From positions 1-64,000 of the forward strand of contig DDYN01000031.1 of assembly GCA_002347965.1 (NCBI GenBank): 64,000 bases of DNA. Reading direction: 5' to 3'. A program made the translations under genes and the position numbers. Positions within the stretch are counted from its first letter, which is position 1; every line of letters begins with the position of its first letter. This stretch comes from UBA2233 sp002347965 [NCBI: Nitrospirae bacterium UBA2233] (GTDB lineage Bacteria > UBA2233). A model generated the notes under the pieces. It was not told where the DNA came from and searched no databases. It saw only the letters and a list, made by a program, of their open reading frames with translations. Shown one piece after another: positions 36,364 through 45,705 of the stretch.

Positions 36364-37515
36364 GTGAAACTTGGAGTTCTCAAGGAAACCTGCGAGGGCG
36401 AAAGGCGCGTTTCCCTCGTGCCCGAGCTAATCTCTGCCTACGCGAAGCTCGGGATCGAAGTCTTTTTCGAGCCCGGCGCGGGGGAAGACGCAAACTTCGG
36501 CGACGAGGCCTACCTTGGAAAAGGAGCAAAGTCCACACCCAAGAATCGACTTCTTCACGATTCCGACATCTTACTTTGTGTGCGCGCCCTTGGCGCCAAC
36601 CCGAAGAGTTACCGGGACGACCTGGAAAAAATGCACCCCGGGCAGCTCTTGGTGGGCTTTTTGGACCCACTAGATGCTCCCTCGGCCATCCAAGAGGCGG
36701 CCAAAAAAGGCGTCACGGCATTTGCCATCGAACTTTTGCCCAGGATAACGCGTGCCCAGAGTATGGACGCGCTTTCTTCGATGGCCACTATCACGGGCTA
36801 TAAGGCGGCCGTCATCGCTGCCGAGGCCCTGCCCAAGATCTTTCCTATGCTCATGACGGCCGCCGGCACGCTCTTGCCGGCCAGAGTGTTCGTGATCGGT
36901 GCCGGGGTGGCCGGGCTCATGGCCATCGCAACGGCCAAACGACTAGGCGCCAAGGTTCGGGCCTACGACGTCCGGCCGTCCGTCAAGGAGCAGATCCAAA
37001 GTTTGGGAGCCAGCTTTGTCGAGCTAGGCCTCGAGCAAAAAAAGGCCGAGGACGAATCTGGGTACGCCAGGGCGATGGACGAGTCTTTCTACCAAAAACA
37101 GCGGGAACTTTTAGGCGAGGTTCTTTCGGAATCAGACGTGGTTATCTCTACCGCGCTTGTTCCCGGCAAACTCGCGCCCGTCTTGATTACGGAGGCAATG
37201 GTCCAGGCCATGCCAAAAGGTTCTGTCATCGTGGACGTCGCCGCAGAACGGGGTGGAAACTGCGAGTTGACCAAACCCGGCAGCGTGGCCGTAAAGCACG
37301 GCGTGACGATTTTAGGGCCTACAAACCTTCCTTCCAGTGTGCCGCAGCATGCAAGTATGATGTTTGCCAGGAATATGTTCAACTTCCTCAAGCCGATATT
37401 CACGGAAGGCAGGCTCGAGATCGACCTTGAGGACCAGGTCTTGCGAGAAGCACTCGTCGCCAAGGACGGCAATGTCGTTCACCCAAGGGTTATTGACCTG
37501 CTTCGAGGGGGATAG
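36364..37515 (+). CDS. pntAA: NAD(P) transhydrogenase subunit alpha, part 1 (PntAA, NAD-binding)
   Basis: 383 residues. Soluble dI domain of the proton-translocating transhydrogenase that moves hydride between NADH and NADP. N-terminal half VLKETCEGERRVSLVPE and Rossmann region VIGAGVAGLMAIATAKRLGAKVRAYDVRP, then DVVISTALVPGKLAPVLIT and RGGNCELT match PntAA rather than alanine dehydrogenase. It starts at GTG 36364 with AGGAGG 8 nt upstream. The membrane part is a separate gene 5 bp downstream, the split-subunit arrangement found in Rhodospirillum and many deltaproteobacteria. Confidence 0.94.
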   Translation: MKLGVLKETCEGERRVSLVPELISAYAKLGIEVFFEPGAGEDANFGDEAYLGKGAKSTPKNRLLHDSDILLCVRALGANPKSYRDDLEKMHPGQLLVGFLDPLDAPSAIQEAAKKGVTAFAIELLPRITRAQSMDALSSMATITGYKAAVIAAEALPKIFPMLMTAAGTLLPARVFVIGAGVAGLMAIATAKRLGAKVRAYDVRPSVKEQIQSLGASFVELGLEQKKAEDESGYARAMDESFYQKQRELLGEVLSESDVVISTALVPGKLAPVLITEAMVQAMPKGSVIVDVAAERGGNCELTKPGSVAVKHGVTILGPTNLPSSVPQHASMMFARNMFNFLKPIFTEGRLEIDLEDQVLREALVAKDGNVVHPRVIDLLRGG

Positions 37516-37520
37516 AAGGC

Positions 37521-37808
37521 ATGGATGTATTCATCGGGCTGCTGACCATATTTGTCCTCGCCATGTTCGTTGGGTTCGAGGTGATCACCAAGATCCCTCC
37601 CATCTTGCACACGCCTTTGATGTCCGGCTCGAACGCAATCTCCGGCATTACGATCATCGGGGCCATCCTTTCTGCGGGCACAAAGCTTACCATGCTGACC
37701 ACGGTCCTTAGCTTCCTTGCCGTCGTGCTCGCCATGGCAAACGTCGTGGGCGGCTTTTTGATCACCCACAGGATGCTTCGCATGTTCCGGACGAAGGGGC
37801 GCGCATGA
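37521..37808 (+). CDS. pntAB: NAD(P) transhydrogenase subunit alpha, part 2 (PntAB, membrane)
   Basis: 95 residues with three membrane helices. FVGFEVITKIPPILHTPLMSGSNAISGI is the family hallmark near residues 18-45. It supplies half of the proton channel in dII; PntB supplies the rest. Its stop overlaps the pntB ATG by 4 bp. Confidence 0.95.
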   Translation: MDVFIGLLTIFVLAMFVGFEVITKIPPILHTPLMSGSNAISGITIIGAILSAGTKLTMLTTVLSFLAVVLAMANVVGGFLITHRMLRMFRTKGRA

Positions 37809-39202
37809 ACCCCGCCGTAGTCCAGCTTGCCTACCTCTTCTCTTGCATCCTGTTCATCGCAGGGTTCATGCAGCTTTCACGCCCCAAGACCGCCAAGCGG
37901 GGGAATCTTTTGGGGGCATCCGGAATGCTCTTGGCCATCGTGGTCACGCTGCTCGATAAACAGATCGTGAGCTTCGAGATTATCCTTGTAGGGCTTTTGG
38001 TGGGTACGGCGCTCGGCATATTTACGGCGCTTACCACCCCCATGACGGCCATGCCACAGATGGTCGGGCTGTTAAACGGGTTCGGCGGCGCGGCCTCCGC
38101 CCTTGTTGCGGGCGCCGCGCTGTTCGAAATACTGAGCCTTGGCAACCCTTTGACGCTGCAGTTTCGCATCGCCACGGCAGCCTCCAGCCTCATCGGTACC
38201 CTCACACTCTTTGGCAGCCTCGTCGCGGCGGGAAAGCTCCAGGGCTTAATCAAAGAGAGCCCGATCCGATACAAAGGAGAGCAATGTATCAAGCTGCTTG
38301 TTTTGTTCGTGTGTCTTTTCTTGGGTTCCATGCTTACCACACGGCCTGATACGCTCTGGGCCTACTGGGCGCTACTTGGCGTCTCCGCGCTGCTAGGGGT
38401 TCTCCTCACCGCCCCTATAGGCGGTGCGGACATGCCCGTCGTCATCTGCTTGATGAACTCCTACTCTGGGCTTGCCGGAGCGGCCACAGGGTTCGTCTTG
38501 AGCAACACGGCGCTCATCATCGCGGGCTCGCTGGTCGGTGCCTCGGGCATCATCCTCACCCAAATCATGTGCAAGGCGATGAACCGCTCACTCGCAAACG
38601 TCCTACTTGGAGGATTTGGCGAGCTCAAAGAGGATACGGCACTAGCGGGCACCATCTACGCAGGCAGAGTTAAGTCGACAGACCCAGAAGAGGTGGCCAT
38701 GCTGCTCGAGGCGGCCTCGAGAGTCGTTCTGGCCCCTGGATACGGGCTTGCCGTCGCTCAGGCGCAGTACGCCGTCCGCGATTTGTACAACTACCTGACA
38801 TCGCTCGGGGTCGAGGTTGATTTTGCCATTCACCCCGTTGCGGGAAGGATGCCGGGCCACATGAGCGTCCTTCTGGCCGAGGTGGACATCCCCTACGAAA
38901 AGCTCAAGGAAATAGACGAGATCAACCCAGAGTTCGAGCAGGTTGACGTCGCGATTGTCGTCGGAGCCAACGATGTCGTTAACCCACTGGCCAACACCGA
39001 CCCAAACAGCCCGATCGCTGGCATGCCGATCCTTGAAGTCTACAAGGCAAAGACCGTCGTGGTAATCAAACGCAGCCTCTCGCCAGGGTTTGCCGGTGTT
39101 CCAAACCCTTTGTTTGCCTACGACAACACGCTCATGCTGTTTGCCGACGCCAAGCAGGCCCTTCAAGCCGTTCTTGCCTCCCTTAAGGAACTTAAAGCCT
39201 AA
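37805..39202 (+). CDS. pntB: NAD(P) transhydrogenase subunit beta (PntB)
   Basis: 465 residues. About nine membrane helices (1-270) followed by the NADP-binding dIII domain: VLAPGYGLAVAQAQYAV, FAIHPVAGRMPGHMSVLLAE, VGANDVVNPLANTDPNSPIAGMPILEVYKAK, KRSLSPGFAGVPNPLF. Uses the proton gradient to make NADPH. Overlaps pntAB by 4 bp and is followed after 13 bp by rarA. Confidence 0.97.
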   Translation: MNPAVVQLAYLFSCILFIAGFMQLSRPKTAKRGNLLGASGMLLAIVVTLLDKQIVSFEIILVGLLVGTALGIFTALTTPMTAMPQMVGLLNGFGGAASALVAGAALFEILSLGNPLTLQFRIATAASSLIGTLTLFGSLVAAGKLQGLIKESPIRYKGEQCIKLLVLFVCLFLGSMLTTRPDTLWAYWALLGVSALLGVLLTAPIGGADMPVVICLMNSYSGLAGAATGFVLSNTALIIAGSLVGASGIILTQIMCKAMNRSLANVLLGGFGELKEDTALAGTIYAGRVKSTDPEEVAMLLEAASRVVLAPGYGLAVAQAQYAVRDLYNYLTSLGVEVDFAIHPVAGRMPGHMSVLLAEVDIPYEKLKEIDEINPEFEQVDVAIVVGANDVVNPLANTDPNSPIAGMPILEVYKAKTVVVIKRSLSPGFAGVPNPLFAYDNTLMLFADAKQALQAVLASLKELKA

Positions 39203-39215
39203 AAGCAAGCCAACT

Positions 39216-40514
39216 ATGCAAACAAGCGTCCCGCTCGCCGAGCGTATCCGGCCGATGAACCTTGGAGCGTTCGTCGGCCAGAGACATCTGTTGTTCCGAG
39301 GGCACCCCTTAAGGGAGGCGCTCGAACAGCAAAAGCCCTTTTCTATGCTCCTTGTCGGCCCTCCTGGGTCGGGCAAAACGAGCCTTTTTGCACTCATGGC
39401 CGGCCGCTTCCCCGGGGCTATTCTGACCAAAGGCCAAGACATTACGGCCGTATGGGTTCGAAGCCTCAAAGACAAGGGCTCCCCGGTTGTCCTGCTCGTC
39501 GACGAGGCGCACAGGCTTAGCCGGATCGAGCAGGACAGGCTTCTGCCTATGATCGAGAAAGGAGAAGCCGTGTTTATCGGGGCAACGACCGAAAACCCCA
39601 ACTTCTACCTAGGCAGGGCGATTCTTTCGAGGCTTAGCGTCTTCCGGTTCGAGGCGCTAAACCCAGAAGAGATCGTCGCCATACTCAAGCGGGGGGTCCT
39701 ATTCCTCCAAGGCGGCGAACAGCCGGCCGCACCCGCCTTCCTGGAGGCATGGCTCGATAAGATCGCTCGGGCGGCAAACGGAGATGCAAGGGTTGCGCTG
39801 GGAATGCTCGAGAGGGTGTACGCCCAGCTTCTTGCCAAGGGGTCGCTTCCAGAACCAGACCATGGGCGCCTTATGGAAATTGCGGGCCAAGCCCCGCTGC
39901 CCTACGACAGGACGGGCGATGAGCACTACGACGAAATTAGCGCCTTCATCAAGAGCATGCGCGGCTCCGACCCGGATGCCGCGCTCTACTGGCTCGTTAG
40001 GATGATCGAAGGCGGAGAAGACCCGCTGTTCCTCGTAAGGCGTATGCTTATCCTGGCGGCCGAGGACATCGGCAACGCCGACCCGAACGCGTTGGTTCTA
40101 GCCTCGGCTTTAAAGCAAACAATCGAACTCGTCGGCCTTCCCGAAGGGCTTATCCCGATGGTGCAGGTATGCATCTACCTATCGCTCGCCCCCAAATCCA
40201 ACGCGGCCTACGCCGCGCTCAACCAGGCCAAACGCGCGCTTAAAACGCTCGGCGCGAGGCCCGTCCCGGATTTTCTCAGGAACCCCGTGAGCGCGCTCGA
40301 CAGAAAGCTCGGTAAGGGCGTGGGCTATATTTACCCGCACGACGACCCCGAGAGGATCGGAAACGCAAGCTTCCTCCCTAAGGGAATGGAGAGCCTCTCT
40401 TTCTATCAACCGGGCGATTTGGGCTTCGAGAAGGTCCTTAAGGACAGGCTCGAAGCCCTCAAGGCGAAAAAACGACCCACGAGGTCGGCTAAACAGAAGC
40501 CAGAAAGCTCGTAG
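39216..40514 (+). CDS. rarA: Replication-associated recombination protein RarA (MgsA) AAA+ ATPase
   Basis: 432 residues. Clamp-loader-like AAA+ protein acting at stalled forks. Starts with the family sequence LAERIRPMNLGAFVGQRHLL; Walker A GPPGSGKTS, Walker B LLVDEAHR, sensor 1 FIGATTENP, arginine-finger region SRLSVFRF, and the C-terminal tetramerisation part YDRTGDEHYDEISAFIKSMRGSDPDAALYWL and LAAEDIGNADP. The frame overlaps pntB if read from upstream starts, but ATG 39216 gives the correct N-terminus, although its ribosome site is weak. Converges on purA with about 20 bp between stops. Confidence 0.94.
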   Translation: MQTSVPLAERIRPMNLGAFVGQRHLLFRGHPLREALEQQKPFSMLLVGPPGSGKTSLFALMAGRFPGAILTKGQDITAVWVRSLKDKGSPVVLLVDEAHRLSRIEQDRLLPMIEKGEAVFIGATTENPNFYLGRAILSRLSVFRFEALNPEEIVAILKRGVLFLQGGEQPAAPAFLEAWLDKIARAANGDARVALGMLERVYAQLLAKGSLPEPDHGRLMEIAGQAPLPYDRTGDEHYDEISAFIKSMRGSDPDAALYWLVRMIEGGEDPLFLVRRMLILAAEDIGNADPNALVLASALKQTIELVGLPEGLIPMVQVCIYLSLAPKSNAAYAALNQAKRALKTLGARPVPDFLRNPVSALDRKLGKGVGYIYPHDDPERIGNASFLPKGMESLSFYQPGDLGFEKVLKDRLEALKAKKRPTRSAKQKPESS

Positions 40515-40535
40515 CCAGGCCCATTACGGCGGCCG

Positions 40536-41855
40536 TCAGGAGCGTGACGGCGGGAACAGTTCGCGCCGAACGATCGTTTGGTGCCGCTGCGGCCCAGTCG
40601 AAAGGATTGCCACGGGTACGCCCGTTGCCTCTTCGATGCGGCCGATATAGCCCTTGAGTGCTTTGGGCAGCCCTTCGAACGTCTGGATCCCCTCCAGCGA
40701 AGACCCCCAACCGGGGAGCTCCTCGATTACGGGCTCGGAGGCCTGCAAAAACTTAACATCTGGGTTGAACGTCTTGGTCAGCGCCCCTTCGTAGCGGTAT
40801 GCCGTAACAAGGCCGATCGTTTCGAACTCGTTCAACACATCTAGTTTCATGATGGCCAAGCCCGTCAAGGAATTGACCTCGCAGGCATACTTGAGCGCTA
40901 CAAGATCGAGGTATCCGCAACGCCTCGGCCTTCCCGTCGTAGCCCCGTACTCTCCACCGCGCTCACGGAGCCTGTCCCCTTCCTCCCCAAAAAGCTCGCT
41001 AGGAAACGGCCCTTCGCCCACGCGCGTCGTATAGGCCTTGGAAACGCCCAGAACGTCCGTAATCTTGGTCGGGCCTATACCGCTACCCGCGCAGGCGTGT
41101 CCGGCAAGCGTATGCGACGCGGTAACGTAGGGGTAGGTTCCGAGCTCCACATCGAGGAGCGTTCCCTGAGCCCCCTCGAACAGGACATGCCTTCCCTCTT
41201 CAACAGCCTTGAAAAGCACGTGCGGAACGTGCGTTTCGATAAACGGGGCGAGCCTCTCACGCTGCTCAAGCAGGCCTTCTAAAATTTCTTGCGCATCCAG
41301 CTCGCGGGGTTCGTGGGCACCCTTGCCGAAATGTTCGAACAAAATCCGCTTCTCTTCGATCAAGTCGAGCAGCTTTTCTTTGAGTTGAGCAGGATACTGA
41401 AGGTCCTCCACGAGCACGGCCTTCCTTGCAGCCCTGTCCTCGTAGGCAGGCCCTATACCCCGCCCTGTCGTACCGATCTTCTTGGCGCCTTTATGCTGCT
41501 CGCGGATCACGTCCAGGCGCTTGTGAAACGGAAGGATCAGCGCGGCCCTGGATGAAACCCTTAAATCTTGCGGCCCGACGGCGATGCCGAGCTTTGAGAG
41601 CGTGTCAATCTCCTCGAACAGCACCCCCAAGTCCACCACAACGCCGCTCGCGATCACAGACACCTTCCCCGGGTGGAGGATGCCGGACGGGAGCAGGTGG
41701 CAAACCACCCGCTTGCCTTCCACGACGATCGTATGGCCAGCGTTGTTCCCGCCTTGGAACCGAACGATACAATCGGCCCTAGAAGCGAGCATGTCGACGA
41801 TCTTGCCCTTACCTTCGTCTCCCCATTGAGCGCCTACCACAACCAGGTTGGCCAT
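40536..41855 (-). CDS. purA: Adenylosuccinate synthetase
   Basis: 439 residues. Makes adenylosuccinate from IMP and aspartate with GTP, the first step from IMP to AMP. The N-terminal P-loop GAQWGDEGKGKIVDMLA and GNNAGHTIV are classical; IGTTGRGIGPAYEDRAAR, FEGAQGTLLDVELGTYPYVTASHT, GEYGATTGRPRRCGYLDLVALKYA follow. ATG 41855 has GAGGAG 6 nt upstream. Last gene of the AAA-aminotransferase-serA-hisZ-purA unit. Confidence 0.97.
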   Translation of the reverse strand: MANLVVVGAQWGDEGKGKIVDMLASRADCIVRFQGGNNAGHTIVVEGKRVVCHLLPSGILHPGKVSVIASGVVVDLGVLFEEIDTLSKLGIAVGPQDLRVSSRAALILPFHKRLDVIREQHKGAKKIGTTGRGIGPAYEDRAARKAVLVEDLQYPAQLKEKLLDLIEEKRILFEHFGKGAHEPRELDAQEILEGLLEQRERLAPFIETHVPHVLFKAVEEGRHVLFEGAQGTLLDVELGTYPYVTASHTLAGHACAGSGIGPTKITDVLGVSKAYTTRVGEGPFPSELFGEEGDRLRERGGEYGATTGRPRRCGYLDLVALKYACEVNSLTGLAIMKLDVLNEFETIGLVTAYRYEGALTKTFNPDVKFLQASEPVIEELPGWGSSLEGIQTFEGLPKALKGYIGRIEEATGVPVAILSTGPQRHQTIVRRELFPPSRS

Positions 41856-41880
41856 CACATTCTCCTCAAAAGTTGGCAGG

Positions 41881-42879
41881 TTAACGCCGAACCTCCATGA
41901 TGGCGCTGAGCTTGAACCCAGCACCGACCGCCGGCACGTTTGTTTCAAAAACGGAAAAAAGCTGGTCGTAGCGGCCGCCCAAGGCAATCAGCTGAGGAAA
42001 GCCCTCCGCATAGACCTCGAAGAACAGCCCTGTATAGTAGGCGTGCTTCGGAGTGGCACCATAGTCTAGCTCGATGCATGCCTCAGCTTCGGGAAGGACG
42101 TCTTCTAATGCCTTAAAGAGCCCCTCGACCCGCAGAAGGCTCTTTTGAAGCGGCCTCCAGGGGGAGGGAAAATCCCGTCCTTTGAGCGCATCCCTGGAGC
42201 TTACGAAGAAAGGCAGGTTAATGAGAGTACCCTTAGTTTCCTGGTCTACAGGAAGCTTCTCGACGATCACCTCGAGAGCCTCAAGATTCCTTTGACGCCA
42301 CGCACACCAGAACGCATGGCGGGTAGTGCTATCTTGAAAAGGAAGCGCAAGAAGGGACCTAACGAAAGCGGCATCCCCTATGTACACCTTGAAACGCTTA
42401 AAACCCATGGCTTTTAAGGAGAGACAAACCGCCCCTAGGACCTCTGCATCAGCCCTGATCCCTGCCTCGCCGATCAGCTCGGCCCCGCCTTGGTGCTCCT
42501 CGAGCCTCGAGCCGCCCCCATCATGGCCAAACGTGGGTCCTAAATAAAGCAAACGCATAGGAAGCTGGACGAATTTCAGGCGAGAGGCTACAAGCCTCGC
42601 TATTTGCGGGGTAAAGTCCTGCCTTAGCGCAAGCAGCCTTCCCGTGACTGGCTCCAAGAAGCCAAAGATGCCCGCGGGCAACTCGTCTTTGCGAGCATCG
42701 GTCAGGAAAGTGTCGAGGTATTCAATTGTCGGAAGAACGACCTCTTGGTATCCTAACCGGCCGAAATCCTGCCTGATCGCGCCTTCCAATTCCCGCAACC
42801 CCTTCGCTCCTTCGGGCAAGAGATCGCAAACCCCCTCGGGCAGCAAAGGAACAAGCCTGGCAGGCTGAGACCCGCTCAT
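41881..42879 (-). CDS. hisZ: ATP phosphoribosyltransferase regulatory subunit HisZ
   Basis: 332 residues, a histidyl-tRNA-synthetase-like protein. It keeps HisRS-type motif regions (LPEGVCDLLPEGAK; LALRQDFTPQIARLVASRL; ELDYGATPKHAYYTGLFFEVY; LIALGGRYDQLFSVF) but is shorter, without an anticodon-binding domain. HisZ complexes with short HisG to allow the first step of histidine synthesis and its feedback control. hisG is not in the window. Its ATG overlaps the serA stop by 4 bp. Adjacency to purA is common in deltaproteobacteria. Confidence 0.9.
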   Translation of the reverse strand: MSGSQPARLVPLLPEGVCDLLPEGAKGLRELEGAIRQDFGRLGYQEVVLPTIEYLDTFLTDARKDELPAGIFGFLEPVTGRLLALRQDFTPQIARLVASRLKFVQLPMRLLYLGPTFGHDGGGSRLEEHQGGAELIGEAGIRADAEVLGAVCLSLKAMGFKRFKVYIGDAAFVRSLLALPFQDSTTRHAFWCAWRQRNLEALEVIVEKLPVDQETKGTLINLPFFVSSRDALKGRDFPSPWRPLQKSLLRVEGLFKALEDVLPEAEACIELDYGATPKHAYYTGLFFEVYAEGFPQLIALGGRYDQLFSVFETNVPAVGAGFKLSAIMEVRR

Positions 42880-44471
42880 TTAAAGCGGACAACCTTGGCC
42901 CGGATGATGTCGGGCATCTGCCGGATCCTTTCGAGCAAATGAGCCGGAATATCGTTGTCGACGTGGTAGAGCGCGTATGCCCGGCCGCCGCTTTCCTCCC
43001 TTCCCAGCATAAGGCCCGCGATATTAACGCTTTCCTTCCCGAGCTCCGAACCGATTCTACCGACAACACCCGGCACGTCGCGGTTTTCTAGGAATAGAAT
43101 GAACCCGGCCGGGGAAAATTCTAGCTGAAACTCTCCCATGCGCACAACCCGGGGGTTGTTTTTGCCGAACACGGTCCCTTCTGCGCGAAATTCCCGGGAA
43201 CCGTCCCGGACGTTCACGGCGATCAGGCTCGTGTATTCCGTGCTCTGCGAGTTGCTCGCTTCGACGACCTCGATGCCGCGTTCTTTGGCTAGATAAGGCG
43301 CGCTCACCTCGTTGACCTTCTCGCCGAGCATGAACCCAAGGAATGTCTTAAGAAACGCGGAAGTCAGGATGGCTACGGGCATGGAGGCAAGCTCGCCCCT
43401 GTATTCGAGCCTAACGCTTTGGACAGGCCCTTCCCACAATTGGCCCATGAGCTCGCCAAGCTTGACGGAAAGCCCCTGAAAAGGCTCGATGCGCAGGGCG
43501 ACCTCCGGAGGGACGGCTGGGAAGTTCACGGCGTTGCGCAAAATCCCCTTCTCGAGGTAATCGGCGATCTGCTGGGCGATCCCTAACGCTACGTTACGCT
43601 GGGCCTCCTTCGTCGCAGCCCCGATGTGGGGGGTCATGACCACGTTGTCCATCGACCGGAAAGGGTGCTCCTTGGGAAGCGGCTCTTGCTCGAACACGTC
43701 CATCCCGGCTCCGGCGACGATCCCCTCTTCAAGCGCCCAAAGAAGGTCTTTTTCGACGACGATCCCGCCGCGGGCCGCGTTGATCAGGAGGACCCCGCGC
43801 TTCATGCGTTCAAAAGCGCTCCTGGCGATGAGCCCGCGCGTTGCGTCCGTCATGGGGGTATGAATCGTGATTACATCGGACCTGGAAAGAAGCGTGTCCA
43901 GGTCTACGAGCGTTGCGTTGTAGGGTCTAGCCAGGTCTTGGGTAAGATAAGGGTCGAAGGCTATCACCTCCATCCCAAACCCGGAAGCCTTCGTGGCGAC
44001 GATCTTCCCGATATTGCCCAACCCTACGATACCCAGCGTCTTTTGCTCGAGCTCGACGCCAAGAAAGCGGCTCTTGTCCCAAAGCCCGGAATGCATGGAC
44101 ATGTTGGCCTGAGGAATGTTCTTGGCCAGGGCAAGAAGGAGCGCGAGCGCATGCTCTGCAGTCGTGGTCGTGTTCTCGGAGGGGGTGTTCATCACGAGTA
44201 TACCCCGCCTCGTAGCTTCGGCCATGTCGATGTTGTCTACTCCAATCCCTGCCCTTCCTATCAGCTTGAGCCTGGGAGCGTGTTCGAGAAGCTCTTTGTC
44301 CACCTTCGTGGCGCTTCTTACGACGAGCGCGTCCACGTTGGCGATTTTCTCCTTAAGCTCCTCCCGAGAGAGCTTCTTGATCGCCTCGGTACGGAGCACA
44401 TCCGAGCCCTTAAGAATCTCGATTCCGCTCTCTTCAAGCCCGTCCAAAACAAGAACGTTCCATGTTGGCAT
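42876..44471 (-). CDS. serA: D-3-phosphoglycerate dehydrogenase (long form with ASB and ACT domains)
   Basis: 531 residues. First step of serine synthesis. Substrate and NAD domains: VRSATKVDKELL, IGRAGIGVDNIDM, TLGIVGLGNIGKIVATKA, INAARGGIVVEKDL, GAGMDVFEQEPLP, TPHIGAATKEAQRNVA (catalytic His). An allosteric ASB domain covers about 320-455 and the C-terminal ACT domain (FLENRDVPGVVGRIGSELG) about 458-531, probably for serine feedback. ATG 44471 has AAGGTGG 5 nt upstream; a GTG lies three codons earlier. Preceded by a class V aminotransferase gene. Confidence 0.96.
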   Translation of the reverse strand: MPTWNVLVLDGLEESGIEILKGSDVLRTEAIKKLSREELKEKIANVDALVVRSATKVDKELLEHAPRLKLIGRAGIGVDNIDMAEATRRGILVMNTPSENTTTTAEHALALLLALAKNIPQANMSMHSGLWDKSRFLGVELEQKTLGIVGLGNIGKIVATKASGFGMEVIAFDPYLTQDLARPYNATLVDLDTLLSRSDVITIHTPMTDATRGLIARSAFERMKRGVLLINAARGGIVVEKDLLWALEEGIVAGAGMDVFEQEPLPKEHPFRSMDNVVMTPHIGAATKEAQRNVALGIAQQIADYLEKGILRNAVNFPAVPPEVALRIEPFQGLSVKLGELMGQLWEGPVQSVRLEYRGELASMPVAILTSAFLKTFLGFMLGEKVNEVSAPYLAKERGIEVVEASNSQSTEYTSLIAVNVRDGSREFRAEGTVFGKNNPRVVRMGEFQLEFSPAGFILFLENRDVPGVVGRIGSELGKESVNIAGLMLGREESGGRAYALYHVDNDIPAHLLERIRQMPDIIRAKVVRFK

Positions 44472-44505
44472 GCTGGCCACCTTGTTTGTATGTTTATTCC
44501 CCCAC

Positions 44506-45672
44506 CTACACCTCTTTCAGGAAGCCTGCCTCAAGAAAGGCCTGCTCCGCAATCCCTACGGCCTTTCCGGGCTCAACGCGTACACCGAAGCGCGCAAGGC
44601 CAAGCTCCAGGGCTGCAATGGCAAGTAGCGTATCCAACTCTGAAAGGTAGCCTATGTGGGCCATTCGTACGACCTTGCCCTTAAACTTGTCCTGCCCTCC
44701 TGCGAACGTAATGCCCGCTTGGTCCCTAAGCGCCTTTACGAGTTTTTCGCCTGGCACGCCATCCGGAAGAATAACGCCCGTAAGCGCGGGGCTCGGCGCA
44801 TCTTTGGCTAGCAACTCCAGACCAACCCCCTCAAAGGCGAGCCTTGTGGCCGTCGAAAGCAGGGCCGTGTGGGCAAACAACGCTTCAAGCCCTTTTTGGC
44901 GGATATGCTCGAGAGCCACCCTAAGGCCGATAACGAGCGATACGGCCGGCGTATAGGCGCTCGTACGGTCTTTAAGCGCCTTTCTTTCTTTGGCCAGGTT
45001 AAAATAATAGCGGGGAAGGTCGGACCGCTTGTTCCTCGCCCACGCCTTTTCCGAAAGTGCAATAAAGGCAAGACCCGGCGGAATCATGAATGCCTTCTGG
45101 GAGCCGGACAAAAGAACGTCGAGTTTGAGCGTATCGAAGGGAATGTCGAACACGCCCACGCCCGTGATGCCGTCGACTATCAGCAGCGTGTCCTCCTTTG
45201 GGGAGACGATTTTGGCCAGCTCCTCGATCGGGTGGCGGACTGCGGTCGATGTCTCCGTCGCCTGAACGAGCACTCCTTTGATGTCCGGCTCAACTCTAAG
45301 CGCCTCTTCGACCTGGCCGGGGTCTACAGCCTTCCCCCACTCGACGTCGATACAAACAACCTCCAGGCCGTAGGCCTTGGCGATGTCCCTCCATCGTTCG
45401 CCGAACTTCCCGCCGACAACGGCTAGAACTTTCTCCCCTTTAGCAAAAAGGTTGCTGATGGAGGCTTCCATCGCGCCCGTCCCCGAGCTTGACAGAATAA
45501 GCACGTCCTCTTTGGTTTGGAACAGGAATTTCAGCCCCTCTGCCGCTTCCTCGAAGATTTTGCTGAACTCCGGCGTCCTGTGGTGCACGAGGCTTTTTGC
45601 CATGGCAAGCATGGCGTCGTCCATCGTCTGCGTCGGCCCGGGGGAGAACAGGTAGTTCTTCTTAATAAACAT
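44506..45672 (-). CDS. Class V aminotransferase, alanine/serine-glyoxylate or serine-pyruvate type
   Basis: 388 residues. PLP-dependent fold type I. N-terminus YLFSPGPTQTMDDAM, LSSSGTGAMEASISNLF, HRTPEFSKIF, the PLP Lys in LLSGSQKAFMIPPGLAF near residue 193, and C-terminal MAHIGYLSELDTLLAI match the AGXT/PucG group. These enzymes interconvert serine, alanine and glyoxylate; beside serA it may be the phosphoserine or serine transaminase of the serine pathway (inference from neighbourhood). No serC or serB is visible. The 34 bp gap to serA indicates cotranscription. Confidence 0.88.
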   Translation of the reverse strand: MFIKKNYLFSPGPTQTMDDAMLAMAKSLVHHRTPEFSKIFEEAAEGLKFLFQTKEDVLILSSSGTGAMEASISNLFAKGEKVLAVVGGKFGERWRDIAKAYGLEVVCIDVEWGKAVDPGQVEEALRVEPDIKGVLVQATETSTAVRHPIEELAKIVSPKEDTLLIVDGITGVGVFDIPFDTLKLDVLLSGSQKAFMIPPGLAFIALSEKAWARNKRSDLPRYYFNLAKERKALKDRTSAYTPAVSLVIGLRVALEHIRQKGLEALFAHTALLSTATRLAFEGVGLELLAKDAPSPALTGVILPDGVPGEKLVKALRDQAGITFAGGQDKFKGKVVRMAHIGYLSELDTLLAIAALELGLARFGVRVEPGKAVGIAEQAFLEAGFLKEV

Positions 45673-45705
45673 GCACGCATCTCCTTTTTTGGGAGTTTTC
45701 TGGTT

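Noticed and set aside
38642-39601. 319-codon minus-strand open frame
   Set aside because: Antisense to pntB and rarA; no recognisable domain.
40532-40551. Hairpin GCCGTCA-GGAGCG-TGACGGC between rarA and purA
   Set aside because: Perfect 7 bp stem, but it has no T-tract on either strand and overlaps the purA stop, so it is not convincing as a terminator.
40489-40710. 73-codon minus-strand frame past the end of purA
   Set aside because: Mostly inside purA in another frame; the hydrophobic tail is too short to call.
43626-44684. 352-codon plus-strand open frame
   Set aside because: Antisense shadow of serA and the aminotransferase gene.
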